Shown: positions 42,591 through 51,119 of the stretch, piece after piece
Layout: each line of letters starts with the position of its first letter
Position numbering within the stretch: position 1 is the stretch's first letter
From: Halieaceae bacterium UBA5044
GTDB lineage: Bacteria; Pseudomonadota; Gammaproteobacteria; Pseudomonadales; Halieaceae
DNA: 64,000 nucleotides
Direction of reading: 5' to 3'
NCBI GenBank assembly: GCA_002416125.1
Contig: DIBU01000011.1
Span: 95,535 to 159,534 of the forward strand
The notes under the pieces: generated by a model
Told to the model about the DNA's origin: nothing
The model's input: the letters and a program-made list of their open reading frames with translations, nothing else
Database searches by the model: none
Made by a program: the position numbers and the translations under genes

Positions 42591-43903
42591 TGAACGAGGC
42601 CGGTTCCACGGAGCGGACCCATAACTACCTGCGTCAGATAAAGGGCGCGGTTGGGTATCGTGCTATCGCTATGGGCGCCTCCTTCCTCGCGATTCCCCTT
42701 ATGATCGGCTACCTAGGCCAAGAGCAGTTCGGCGTCTGGTCAACCCTGCTCACTGTCATGTCTTGGGTCCTGTTTTTTGACCTGGGTGTCGGTAACGGTC
42801 TGCGCAACAGAGTCGCCGAGTCCCTGGCCAAGAACGAGCGCGGCGAAGCCGCCCGTTTTATCGCCTCTGGATACACTCTTATTGGCTTGATCGCGCTGGC
42901 GCTATGGGTGCTCGTCACGGCGGTTTCGTTCTTTATACCGTGGCAGGTAGTGTTCAATACCCAGACGATTTCGGACGCCGCCCTGCGGGCGACCGTGCAA
43001 ATCGGGGTTTTCTTTATAGTGCTCAACTTCTGGATCGGTCTGATTGGTGCGCTTCTGGGAGCTGTACAGAAAACCTCGGTGATAGCCTTGGGCCAGCTGA
43101 TCTCGAACGTCGCGGTGCTCGGTCTGGTATATGTCCTCACCAAAACCACCGGTGCGTCGATCAGCCATTTGGCACTTGTTTACGGCCTATCCTTGACTGC
43201 CGCCAACATCTCGTTGAGTCTGTGGTTCTACCAACGTTATCCAGAGCTACGCCCGCGTCCGTATTTAAAAAAACAGCATGCGCACCCTTTATTGCATGTA
43301 GGCCTGCAGTTCTTCACCATCCAGCTCGCCGTGCTCGTTCTTTTTACTACCGACAAAATGTTGATTACCCAGCTGTTCGGCCCACAATACGTTACTCAGT
43401 ACGAGGTCGTTTCCAAGCTTTTTGGTGTAATCACCTTCGTGCACGCACTGGTCGCTGGGCCGCTCTGGTCGGCCTATACCGATGCGTACCACCGCGAGAA
43501 CTTTGCGTGGATAGAAGACATGCTCCGCAAACAAATGATGATCTTTGGGGGCATCGTGGTCATGGTTATTGCGCTGTGCCTATCGGCACGCCCGATAATT
43601 TCCGTGTGGATAGGCAGTGATCTGGTAGTTTCTTTACCTATCATAATTACAATAGGTTTATTCGTCCTAATCTCCACCTGGAACACCATCTTCGTCATGT
43701 TGGTAAACGGTATAGGTAGAATCAGACTGCAGCTTTACACAGCTATTGTGGCCATGCTGGCGAATATCCCGCTGTCCATATTTTTGGCGAAACATCTTGG
43801 CTTGGGATTGAGCGGGATTGTGCTGGGAACCATCTGCAGTTTGCTGCTTGCTGCTGTAGCATTGCCAATTCAAGTTCATTACCTTATTAAGTCTCACGTA
43901 TAA
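42590..43903 (+). CDS. Polysaccharide flippase, Wzx/MATE-like (second copy)
   Basis: The 437-aa protein has about 12 hydrophobic segments and the Wzx-like N-terminal stretch SFLAIPLMIGYLGQEQFGVW. Its ATG shares one base with the tyv stop. Placed at the end of the tyvelose operon, it probably flips the tyvelose-containing unit. It shows little resemblance to the first flippase at 31890 beyond the fold. Confidence 0.85.
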   Translation: MNEAGSTERTHNYLRQIKGAVGYRAIAMGASFLAIPLMIGYLGQEQFGVWSTLLTVMSWVLFFDLGVGNGLRNRVAESLAKNERGEAARFIASGYTLIGLIALALWVLVTAVSFFIPWQVVFNTQTISDAALRATVQIGVFFIVLNFWIGLIGALLGAVQKTSVIALGQLISNVAVLGLVYVLTKTTGASISHLALVYGLSLTAANISLSLWFYQRYPELRPRPYLKKQHAHPLLHVGLQFFTIQLAVLVLFTTDKMLITQLFGPQYVTQYEVVSKLFGVITFVHALVAGPLWSAYTDAYHRENFAWIEDMLRKQMMIFGGIVVMVIALCLSARPIISVWIGSDLVVSLPIIITIGLFVLISTWNTIFVMLVNGIGRIRLQLYTAIVAMLANIPLSIFLAKHLGLGLSGIVLGTICSLLLAAVALPIQVHYLIKSHV

Positions 43904-43914
43904 GTACAGGCAGC

Positions 43915-44874
43915 ATGACCGACACAAAGGCTTCACCGAGAGTCAGTATTCTCATCCCTGTATACAATCGGGAAAATTTGATAGCTGAGTGCATCGAGTC
44001 AGCGCTGCTTCAAACCTATCTGGATTTCGAGGTCGTGGTGGTGGATAACGCGAGCGACGATGGCACCTGGAAAATCTGTCAGCAATTCGCCGCCCGCGAC
44101 CCGCGTGTGAGAGCGTTCCGCAACAATAGGAACATTGGCCCGGTGCGCAACTGGAGGCGCTGCGCCGAACAGGCAAGGGGCGAATTTGTCAAGATCCTGT
44201 TTAGCGACGACACGCTGGAACTGAACTGTCTTGCCGAAATGGTACCAGAGTTGGAAGACCCCGATGTGGCACTCGTTTATTGCGCGGCTCGAATCGGCAG
44301 GAGCAAGGACAGATCACGCACTGACTATTCATTAGGCAATGCCGTGCGTTTGGACTCGACTAAGTTCATCAATCTAATTTTGTGTGGCGATGCTCCAGTC
44401 AGCCCAGGTGCCATTGTAATTCGCACAAAGGACTTGATCGCCAACTTGCACACAAATTTCCCGACCGCAACGCCTAGACCCTTCGATGCTCACGGGGCAG
44501 GACCAGATGTAATGATATCGCTGTTGACTGCCGGGAGTTATAGCTGCGTTGTTCACCTCTCTACGCCACTCGTCTTTTTTCGCGCCCATAGTGGATCTTT
44601 TTCAGTTTCAAACACCCGCAATCAGATTTCTCAAGGTTACCGGTCTGCGTTAAGTCACTACTTGATAGAAGAAAGAGGGCGAGCGTCATGGATGCGATAT
44701 CTGGCTGATGAATGGCTTCGCGAACTTCGGTTTGATCGAAAATGGATTCAACCCAGGCAATATTTGATTGAATATGAGGGCAGCGGCCAACTTTCTGAAC
44801 AGTGTGCTTTCACGTTTTATGCGTTGCTAAGTCTTCTCACGCGACTCTGGGGTGGCAAGCTAAACTACGTTTAA
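43915..44874 (+). CDS. Family 2 glycosyltransferase
   Basis: The 319-aa GT-A enzyme shows VSILIPVYNRENLIAECIES, VVVDNASDDGTWKICQQF and the DXD-like FSDDTLELN at about residue 96. The C-terminal half is less conserved. It follows the flippase by 11 bp. It may add tyvelose or another residue; the donor cannot be read from sequence. Confidence 0.85.
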   Translation: MTDTKASPRVSILIPVYNRENLIAECIESALLQTYLDFEVVVVDNASDDGTWKICQQFAARDPRVRAFRNNRNIGPVRNWRRCAEQARGEFVKILFSDDTLELNCLAEMVPELEDPDVALVYCAARIGRSKDRSRTDYSLGNAVRLDSTKFINLILCGDAPVSPGAIVIRTKDLIANLHTNFPTATPRPFDAHGAGPDVMISLLTAGSYSCVVHLSTPLVFFRAHSGSFSVSNTRNQISQGYRSALSHYLIEERGRASWMRYLADEWLRELRFDRKWIQPRQYLIEYEGSGQLSEQCAFTFYALLSLLTRLWGGKLNYV

Positions 44875-45066
44875 CAGCTCAAATGCGATGGATTTAGTCG
44901 GAACGGAACGCCGAGTCTCGGAGGTATCTCGTCTTTAGTTCCAGCCAGGAGTGAAAATGATACATCAGACGCTGCGCACATAGACGCTAGTTAATCGAAA
45001 TTAGTGTTGGTGAATGAGCGCTGATGCGATAGTTCACTTGGAATACCCTGAAAACACAGCATGGTC

Positions 45067-45798
45067 TTAATGGCTCTGATAGCGGTCATCTAGGAAAACT
45101 TTGGCATCAGATTTCATAAATATCAAGTCAAACTGCCAAAGAACACTATCGGTAGGGCGTAACATTGGATCTGCAAGGTCCATCGGTCTAAAACCGATTT
45201 TTTCCAGAGCCAGACACATATCTGGAAATCGCAAGCTGCTTTTCGTGATGCTGAAGTTATAGCATTCCATAATGATTGCTTCAGTGGTGTGTAGCGTTTT
45301 TCTTGCTCCTTCAAGAATTTCTCGCTCGAATCCATGTGTGTCGAATTTGAGAATAAAAGGACCCGTTAGACCCTTCTCGACAACCAACTGATCTATGGTC
45401 TTACTTGGCACTTGGCGACCTGAGGCGCCATCGATATCAACTGCACTGCCGTCAAGATCTTCTGCGACACGTATTCTAAGAATCTCATCGTTTGGAGAGC
45501 CAGCAACGCACAGTGCATAGTCAAACCGTGGGGTTCGGGACTGTATCGCCCGAAGGAAGTGCTCCCGCTCGATCAGGGGTTCCACAGCCAGAAAGCTGGA
45601 TTTTGGGAATGTGCGCATCGCGGCTTCACTCCACATGCCATTGGATGCACCGATGTCAATGACTGTCTTTGTATTCGGAATGTGTACAAAGAGCCTTTCG
45701 AGCGCTTTAGTCATCTGGAAGGCATCGGCACTCTTGGGGATGAGTTTGAGGCCCACCAAGCCCAGCAAATAGTTAACTATTCTAGCCAAGAGTTTCAT
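45067..45798 (-). CDS. FkbM family methyltransferase (second copy)
   Basis: The 243-aa protein shows the SAM-binding start TVIDIGASNGMWSEAAMRTF at about residues 45-64 and the later GPFILKFDTHGFEREILEGA block of FkbM enzymes. It is unlike the copy at 33240 outside these motifs. The base composition here is visibly richer in A and T than in the core genome. It is flanked by convergent and divergent glycosyltransferase genes, with a 192-bp gap downstream in which nothing was recognised. Confidence 0.8.
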   Translation of the reverse strand: MKLLARIVNYLLGLVGLKLIPKSADAFQMTKALERLFVHIPNTKTVIDIGASNGMWSEAAMRTFPKSSFLAVEPLIEREHFLRAIQSRTPRFDYALCVAGSPNDEILRIRVAEDLDGSAVDIDGASGRQVPSKTIDQLVVEKGLTGPFILKFDTHGFEREILEGARKTLHTTEAIIMECYNFSITKSSLRFPDMCLALEKIGFRPMDLADPMLRPTDSVLWQFDLIFMKSDAKVFLDDRYQSH

Positions 45799-45895
45799 TG
45801 CTTTCAGTATCCCGTCGAGGTAACGTTTTATAGAGAAGAGCCCTTAGTGTACACACGCAAGGTTAACCAAGTCGACAAGTGCTACAGAGCGAACC

Positions 45896-46762
45896 ATGAA
45901 TTTCTGCATCGTGACTCCCTGTCTCAACGCGGAGCGCTACATTGAGCGCACTATGCACTCCGTAATAAAGCAGACGGCGCTTTCGGCGGGTGATGGCAGT
46001 ATATTTTTGGAGTATATAATATGCGATGGAGGGTCGACAGATGCCACTCTGGCTATAGCTGAACGCATTGCGCATGACTTTTCGAGTATGGTAGATAGTA
46101 TCTCAATACGAGTACACTCTGAATCAGATTCGGGGATGTACGACGCGATAGCCAAAGGTTTTCAGCGCGCTGCCGTTGCAGATATATACGCTTACGTAAA
46201 TGCCGGTGATTATTATGCGCCGCATGCGCTCGAAATACTTGATGAGGTTTTCTCCATTAGCTGCGTTGAGTTCGTCACCGGATTTGACGTTGTCTATAAC
46301 GAACAAGAACATATGGTATCTTGCCGGTTGCCTTATGGTTATAGCCGTAGGCTTATCGATAAGGGCTTTTACGGAGGGTTGCTTCCACATATTCAGCAGG
46401 AATCTACTTTCTGGTCGGCATCACTACATAAGAGGATTGATTTCGATAGATTGCGTAGATTCAAGCTGGCTGGCGATGCTTATCTCTGGAGTGTTTTCAG
46501 TCAGCATGCGAATCTCTATGTTGTATCCGCGTGGCTGGCTGGGTTCACAATTCATGTGGGTCAATTGAGCCAGATCAGGGCCGAGAGTTATAGAGAAGAG
46601 CATCTCTCCATTTGTCGCCGTCCACGCTTTCTGGATTTCTTACTGGCTGCTCGGTTTCTTATGGCGAACTATCTTCCCGATGCGATCAAAGTGGCATTGA
46701 GTTCACATCTGATTGCTTACGATCATTCTAGCGGAGAGTACCGGGTGCGCGGAGATAGGTGA
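45896..46762 (+). CDS. Family 2 glycosyltransferase
   Basis: The 288-aa protein carries FCIVTPCLNAERYIERTMHS, EYIICDGGSTDATLAIAERI and YAYVNAGDYYAPHALEILDE, which serves as the acceptor/metal region. The pattern is that of WcaA-like or colanic-acid-type GT2 enzymes. Codon use is AT-richer than in the flanking core genes. Broken insertion sequences begin just after its stop. Donor and acceptor sugars are unknown. Confidence 0.82.
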   Translation: MNFCIVTPCLNAERYIERTMHSVIKQTALSAGDGSIFLEYIICDGGSTDATLAIAERIAHDFSSMVDSISIRVHSESDSGMYDAIAKGFQRAAVADIYAYVNAGDYYAPHALEILDEVFSISCVEFVTGFDVVYNEQEHMVSCRLPYGYSRRLIDKGFYGGLLPHIQQESTFWSASLHKRIDFDRLRRFKLAGDAYLWSVFSQHANLYVVSAWLAGFTIHVGQLSQIRAESYREEHLSICRRPRFLDFLLAARFLMANYLPDAIKVALSSHLIAYDHSSGEYRVRGDR

Positions 46763-46825
46763 GTACCACAGAGCTATAACTTTCAATTTGCTATACCTGT
46801 CGGGCTCAATTTTCATCTTCACCGC

Positions 46826-47026
46826 ACCTTAGAAATACTCTGAATAAGCCTGGAATTTTGCGATAATACGCCATGCCCCAAGCACAGGATGTCAGCATGA
46901 CCCAGATGACCTTCGCCGAAGCCGAGTTTGCCAACAAGAAGCGCAAAACTCGGCGCGAGATTTTTCTGGAACGGATGGACAAGCTCATCCCGTGGGCCAG
47001 GCTGGAGAAGAAGCTCCGCAAGCATT
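46826..47026 (+). mobile_element. IS5-family remnant (transposase N-terminus only)
   Basis: From about 46826 (ACCTTAGAAATACTCTGAAT, like an IS5-group end) runs a transposase beginning at 46873: MTFAEAEFANKKRKTRREIF, LERMDKLIPWARLEKKLRKH. This is the N-terminal domain of IS5-type transposases, about 50 residues. It stops abruptly near 47025, where the frame enters IS3 sequence read backwards. Only one end is present, so the element is dead. Confidence 0.75.
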
Positions 47027-47586
47027 ACCAAACCAGGCGCTGGACGCCGTCGCCACAGCGCCATGCGTAACGCATCGGTCACTGCTTTTGTCTTCATCCG
47101 TGAGCTAATGCTCCAGCCCACGACTTCGCGGTTAAACAGGTCGATAAACACTGTCAGGTACAGCTAGCCTTGCTGTGTCCATATATACGTCAGGGCAGAT
47201 ACCCACGCCTGGTCCGGCCCTTCCGCCGTGAACTGTCTTTGCAGCACGTTCTCAAATACCGGCTGCTTGTGATTGCTGTTCGTCGTTGCCTTGTACTTCT
47301 TTCGGTAGCGTGCGCGAACCTGCGCTTCACGCATCAGGGATCGCGTTTTGCGTCGTCCCACAGGATACGCAAGCGCGTTCAGCGCCCGCCGCATCCGGCG
47401 CGACCCGTACCTGTAACCACTGGACGTGGCGACCGCTTTCACCGCTGCAAGCATACCCTCGTGCTCCGGATCCGGCTGCCGGTATTTTTGATACACGCAG
47501 TGCCGGTAGTAGGCGACACCCAGTAGTCGGCACATCAGATCGACAGGCCAGGTCTTCTTGTGCAGGGTGATGAACGCGTACTTCAC
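47027..47586 (-). pseudogene. IS3-family transposase OrfB, broken
   Basis: The frame begins at GTG 47586 and includes the HTH-like region RMRRALNALAYPVGRRKTRS and the start of the DDE domain (WVSALTYIWTQQG). A TAG at 47164-47166 replaces the usual Trp before LYLTVFIDLFNREVVGWSI. The sequence then continues to ALRMALWRRRPAPGLV, where it is cut by the IS5 remnant. The remaining DDE residues are lost. Confidence 0.85.
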
Positions 47587-47891
47587 CGCGTTTCCTTGGC
47601 AAAGAAGTGGTCCGGCATTCCGGCCGTCGCCTTTTTTAAGATGTCTTTCTCCATCTTCAGACGCCGCACCTCGCCTCGGAGATTTCGAATCTCAGCCTGC
47701 TCCGCTGTGAGCTTGCCGTTGCCACGGAAGGCCGTGCCATCGTCCGTCTCGCTCTCCTTGATCCACCGGCACAGTATGTTGGCGTTAATGCCCAGACTGC
47801 GCGCAGCTTCTGCGCGGCTGTAGCCCTGCTCCAATACCAGGCTGATCGCATCCAGCTTGAATTCCTTTGAGTACTTCTTCCTCGTGTCCAT
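47583..47891 (-). CDS. IS3-family transposase OrfA
   Basis: The 102-aa protein has an HTH domain (KEFKLDAISLVLEQGYSRAE, SLGINANILCRWIKE) and a leucine-zipper-like C-terminus (NLRGEVRRLKMEKDILKKAT). It is intact. It overlaps orfB by 4 bp, and a -1 frameshift at AAAAAAG would fuse the two. Because orfB is broken, this protein has no complete partner in the window. Confidence 0.88.
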   Translation of the reverse strand: MDTRKKYSKEFKLDAISLVLEQGYSRAEAARSLGINANILCRWIKESETDDGTAFRGNGKLTAEQAEIRNLRGEVRRLKMEKDILKKATAGMPDHFFAKETR

Positions 47892-47958
47892 CTTGTACCA
47901 CCTCCAGTTCAGGATATTATTCCTTGACTGGGTTTGTCACATCTATTGAACCACCTCA

Positions 47959-48333
47959 ATGTCAGAGCGCATGACGGCGCAGTTGGTCCGCGATGCACTG
48001 AAAGTATCCCTGCGCTTTCGCGGTATGCCTACCGGGATCAGTGTACACTCTGATCGCGGCGGCGAGTTTTATTCAAAGGCCTACCAAGCGGTCCCAGGCG
48101 AACATGGTATGAGTTGCAGTATGAGCCGGAGCAGCTGCCAAGGCGATGCCTGCGCAGGGAGCTTCATCCATTGGCTCACAGTGGAGGCAGTCTATGGCTG
48201 GCACATCGGTACCTGGGGAGAAATGAGGCAAACGGTATCCGAGTGTAGCGAAGTGGATTAAAATCAAGGACGCCGACACAGCGCCAATGGGAGTCTCAGC
48301 CCAGCGGCATTTGAGGGAAAACTGGTTGCCTAA
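47959..48333 (+). pseudogene. IS3-family OrfB C-terminal fragment
   Basis: The frame starts in the middle of the DDE domain: MSERMTAQLVRDALKVSLRF, then ISVHSDRGGEFYS with the second catalytic Asp, and VEAVYGWHIGTWGEMRQTV. A TAA (about 48259) replaces the Tyr codon after EVD, and the same frame then reads to NGSLSPAAFEGKLVA and a TAA at 48331-48333. The CWDNACAES block is also degraded. It is the leftover of an older element, opposite in orientation to the IS3 copy at 47027. Confidence 0.85.
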
Positions 48334-48383
48334 GGACGTACCCACTGCTGGTGTGTAGGTTTAGCTATCGCACAGAGAACTAT

Positions 48384-49217
48384 ATGAAAAGTGCTCTACA
48401 ATACATTCCGCCATTTTTAAAACGTTTCGCCAGAATTTTATTTTATTTTTTCATAGACGCTTATCGATCGCTCACCCGGACCAGGAGGCCGATGTCTCCT
48501 CCAGCTATGACGGCGCTTTTGGTTGGCGGCGGAGACTTTGCGGCTATAGGAGCGGCGATCAAGCACGACTTGGTAGTGACAACGGGTTTGAATAAGAGTT
48601 CAGCAATCCTTGAAATAGGGTGTGGTTATGGCAGGGTGGCTATCGCATTAGCAGATTTAGTGAGTCCCCCGGGTCGTTACGATGGCGTTGAAATTGTAGA
48701 AAAGGCTGTTGAGTGGTGTACGAATGAGATTACATCACGATACCCCAATTTTTTGTTTCATCATGCGGACGTATCAAATCCATATGCGGGGCGTGAGAAT
48801 GGCCAGCCGGCGGCAAAATACCGACTTCCTTTTGAGAATAGTACCTACGATGTAGTTTTTCTTACGTCAGTTTTTAGTCATATGCGCCCCGATGACATTA
48901 GTGCCTACTTGAATGAGATTTCGCGAGTTATGAGAAGAAATGGGAAGTGCTTTATAACTTACTATTTGATTAACGAGTTCACGATGGCGCAGATTCTCTC
49001 CAAGCAGGCATCGCAAAATTTCTGCTATGATTTCGGCGACTTCTTGTCGACGCACAAGCGAACGCCAGAGCAGACGATTGCCGTATCCGAAGAGCTCGTA
49101 AGAGGATTCTATGTCGATGCGGGGTTGGTGATTGAGGAGCCAATTCTTCATGGAAGCTGGTCAAATAGAGAGAGGCACTTCTCATATCAAGACGTGATCG
49201 TTGCGAAGAAACCATAG
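48384..49217 (+). CDS. Class I SAM-dependent methyltransferase
   Basis: The 277-aa protein has motif I ILEIGCGYGRVAIALADL at about residues 76-93, an acidic motif II (GVEIVEKAVEWC), and a post-motif region VVFLTSVFSHM. A basic and hydrophobic N-terminus (LKRFARILFYFFIDAYRSLT) may contact the membrane. ATG 48384 is chosen over a frame start 33 bp upstream in IS-derived DNA. It probably modifies a sugar of the glycan; the exact target is unknown. AT-rich composition suggests a different origin from the flanks. Confidence 0.8.
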   Translation: MKSALQYIPPFLKRFARILFYFFIDAYRSLTRTRRPMSPPAMTALLVGGGDFAAIGAAIKHDLVVTTGLNKSSAILEIGCGYGRVAIALADLVSPPGRYDGVEIVEKAVEWCTNEITSRYPNFLFHHADVSNPYAGRENGQPAAKYRLPFENSTYDVVFLTSVFSHMRPDDISAYLNEISRVMRRNGKCFITYYLINEFTMAQILSKQASQNFCYDFGDFLSTHKRTPEQTIAVSEELVRGFYVDAGLVIEEPILHGSWSNRERHFSYQDVIVAKKP

Positions 49218-49285
49218 CTTAGATCTGTAAATTTAGGAGATTGTGATTGAGCGAATCGTAAATATAGTCTCGGATAGGTCTGCTT

Positions 49286-50077
49286 TCAGATGTTTCTAAA
49301 TTCTATGAGTCCTTTTTTCTTTTTCCTAGTCGCGAGGTGATAGATTTTTGTTATCGTTGGCGAGATGTCACATAGAAGCTTCGACCAGTAGCCGTGGAAT
49401 TCACGAAACAATTTCGCCTTATCTCTTTTGAACTGTTTATCTTCATAAGTTGAGCTTAATCCGTGATTGTCATTGTAAAGCGCAACATCCACATTTACAT
49501 GCTGGAACGGTGTGCTGGCAAAAAGGCGAATATTACTAGCCCAGTCAGATTTGATTGGATAATCGAGCGAGTAAGGATGCTGCTTGAGAACATGTGTTGG
49601 GAAAAACATGCTTTGATGACAGATGTTGCGGAATACGAGTTTGACGGTTGAAAAAGAACCATCATATCGTTTTGCACTACTTCCAAGTCTCACATTCCCG
49701 TAATAGATATTATCAGTGCTGGTCAATTGGCTTAACATGACTTCGAAACCTGGGAGAAGACGGTCATCAGAACCCAGAAAATATATCCACTCTGTGTTCG
49801 TTCGTGCGACAGCTCTGTTCATTGCGTCATAGACGCCTTTGTCCTCTTCTGACACGAAGCTGATTCCATTACTACTAATGTTCTCCACATATTCCTTTGT
49901 GCCGTCTGTAGAAAGGCCGTCTTGGATGACGACGAAAACGGTCTCCCCGACTAGGTGGCCAAGTATGCTCTGGACACTTTTCAGACATGCTGGAAGGTCT
50001 GTTATCGAGTTGAAGGTTGGAATTACGATGGTCAGCGTAGAGCGCCAAGTCGCAGCGATGTCTGCATTATTTCTCAA
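49286..50077 (-). CDS. Family 2 glycosyltransferase
   Basis: The 263-aa protein shows LTIVIPTFNSITDLPACLKS, QDGLSTDGTKEYVENIS and the acidic FLGSDDRLLPGFEV near residue 98. It resembles WcaA-like enzymes. It overlaps the next upstream gene (50067-51119) by 11 bp, so it is probably the last gene of a four-gene minus-strand group. Low GC content is visible. Confidence 0.83.
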   Translation of the reverse strand: MRNNADIAATWRSTLTIVIPTFNSITDLPACLKSVQSILGHLVGETVFVVIQDGLSTDGTKEYVENISSNGISFVSEEDKGVYDAMNRAVARTNTEWIYFLGSDDRLLPGFEVMLSQLTSTDNIYYGNVRLGSSAKRYDGSFSTVKLVFRNICHQSMFFPTHVLKQHPYSLDYPIKSDWASNIRLFASTPFQHVNVDVALYNDNHGLSSTYEDKQFKRDKAKLFREFHGYWSKLLCDISPTITKIYHLATRKKKKGLIEFRNI

Positions 50078-51119
50078 GTGAAGGCCAACCGTAGTGCCAC
50101 AACATGGTTAATTTTCTCGGGCGCAAGGTGAAAGTTCGGAAGTAATCCCGTGGATTGATTGAACTCATTCTTTGTGCTGAAGCCCGGCATTCCTGCAGTA
50201 GTTTTCTTTGACACCACGATGAAGTGAATACATTGGCATATACTTCACGCAAGATTCGACCGTCCCTTCTGATCAGAGTCAAGATGAGGCCCTCAACGAA
50301 GACTAGCAGAATGTGGAGTCCGAGCAGGGGCCACATCAGTCCGGTCGGAGTGACTACGAATAATACATAGGTCTTATTGCGCTCGCTCAGACGCCGGCGA
50401 CGGTAGCTGGAAGAGATCTTGTTTCCGTCCACTCTGTTGCCACCAAAGCTATGCCCCTGCCTGTGTCGGTACCCGCTTTCGCAGGTAACTTCCACAGGCC
50501 CACCACCAAGACGAACCGCGCAACACAGATAAAGATCCTCACCGACGGACTCAAACCACTCCGGAAACCCGCCCAGCCGCCCCCACACTTCTCTCTCAAT
50601 CCATAAACACGCCCCAATCACCATCGCCACGTCCCTGCGGTCCGGGTTTAGGTTGGGCACCGGGTTGTAGAAGGGGTCCAGCAAGCAGCCGCGGTCCACC
50701 AGTTCGCCGCTTTCCCAGTCGTACTGCGGCAGCGTGAGAATGCCCGGCGGATCCTGCTGTGCTGCCGCGTCCGCCAGAACAGTCAGACCATCGGGGAACA
50801 GCGCAGCATCGTTGTTGAGCAGCAGCACAAACTTGCCTCGCGCATGGGCCACCATCCGGTTGTTGGCCACGCAAAACCCCGCGTTCTCCCCGCTGACGAG
50901 GAGCTCCACTTGGGGGTAACGTTTCCGCAGGAACGCCACCGAATCATCCGGAGACGCATCGTCATGCACGATGATCTCCAGATCGAAAGCACAGTCCTGC
51001 GCCAGTACGGAATCAAGACATGCCGCGATCAACTCCGGGCCCTTGTAGTGGGCGATACAGACCGAGACCAGCGGCGCAGCAGGCCGCGTTAGAGCGGGGT
51101 AGTGTTCAACCACAGCCAT
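50067..51119 (-). CDS. Family 2 glycosyltransferase, rhamnosyltransferase-like
   Basis: ATG 51117-51119 gives 350 aa. The GT-A domain has VSVCIAHYKGPELIAACLDS, IIVHDDASPDDSVAFLRKR and LLLNNDAALFPDG (DXD region, about residue 105). A C-terminal hydrophobic segment (MWPLLGLHILLVFVEGLILT) may anchor it. Enzymes of this shape include dTDP-rhamnosyl transferases (WbbL), but the donor is not certain. It overlaps the epimerase gene by 31 bp. Confidence 0.8.
   Translation of the reverse strand: MAVVEHYPALTRPAAPLVSVCIAHYKGPELIAACLDSVLAQDCAFDLEIIVHDDASPDDSVAFLRKRYPQVELLVSGENAGFCVANNRMVAHARGKFVLLLNNDAALFPDGLTVLADAAAQQDPPGILTLPQYDWESGELVDRGCLLDPFYNPVPNLNPDRRDVAMVIGACLWIEREVWGRLGGFPEWFESVGEDLYLCCAVRLGGGPVEVTCESGYRHRQGHSFGGNRVDGNKISSSYRRRRLSERNKTYVLFVVTPTGLMWPLLGLHILLVFVEGLILTLIRRDGRILREVYANVFTSSWCQRKLLQECRASAQRMSSINPRDYFRTFTLRPRKLTMLWHYGWPSLEK

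Larger units (their letters stand above)
47027..47958 (-). mobile_element. Truncated IS3-family insertion sequence
   Basis: The left end is probably near 47958 (reading leftwards TGAGGTGGTTCAATAGATGT), followed by orfA and the truncated orfB. The right end has been lost to the IS5 remnant. It is inserted in reverse within another IS3-type orfB (fragment at 47959). A slippery A-AAA-AAG heptamer at 47631-47637 (reverse strand) would allow the -1 frameshift that makes OrfAB. Confidence 0.8.
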
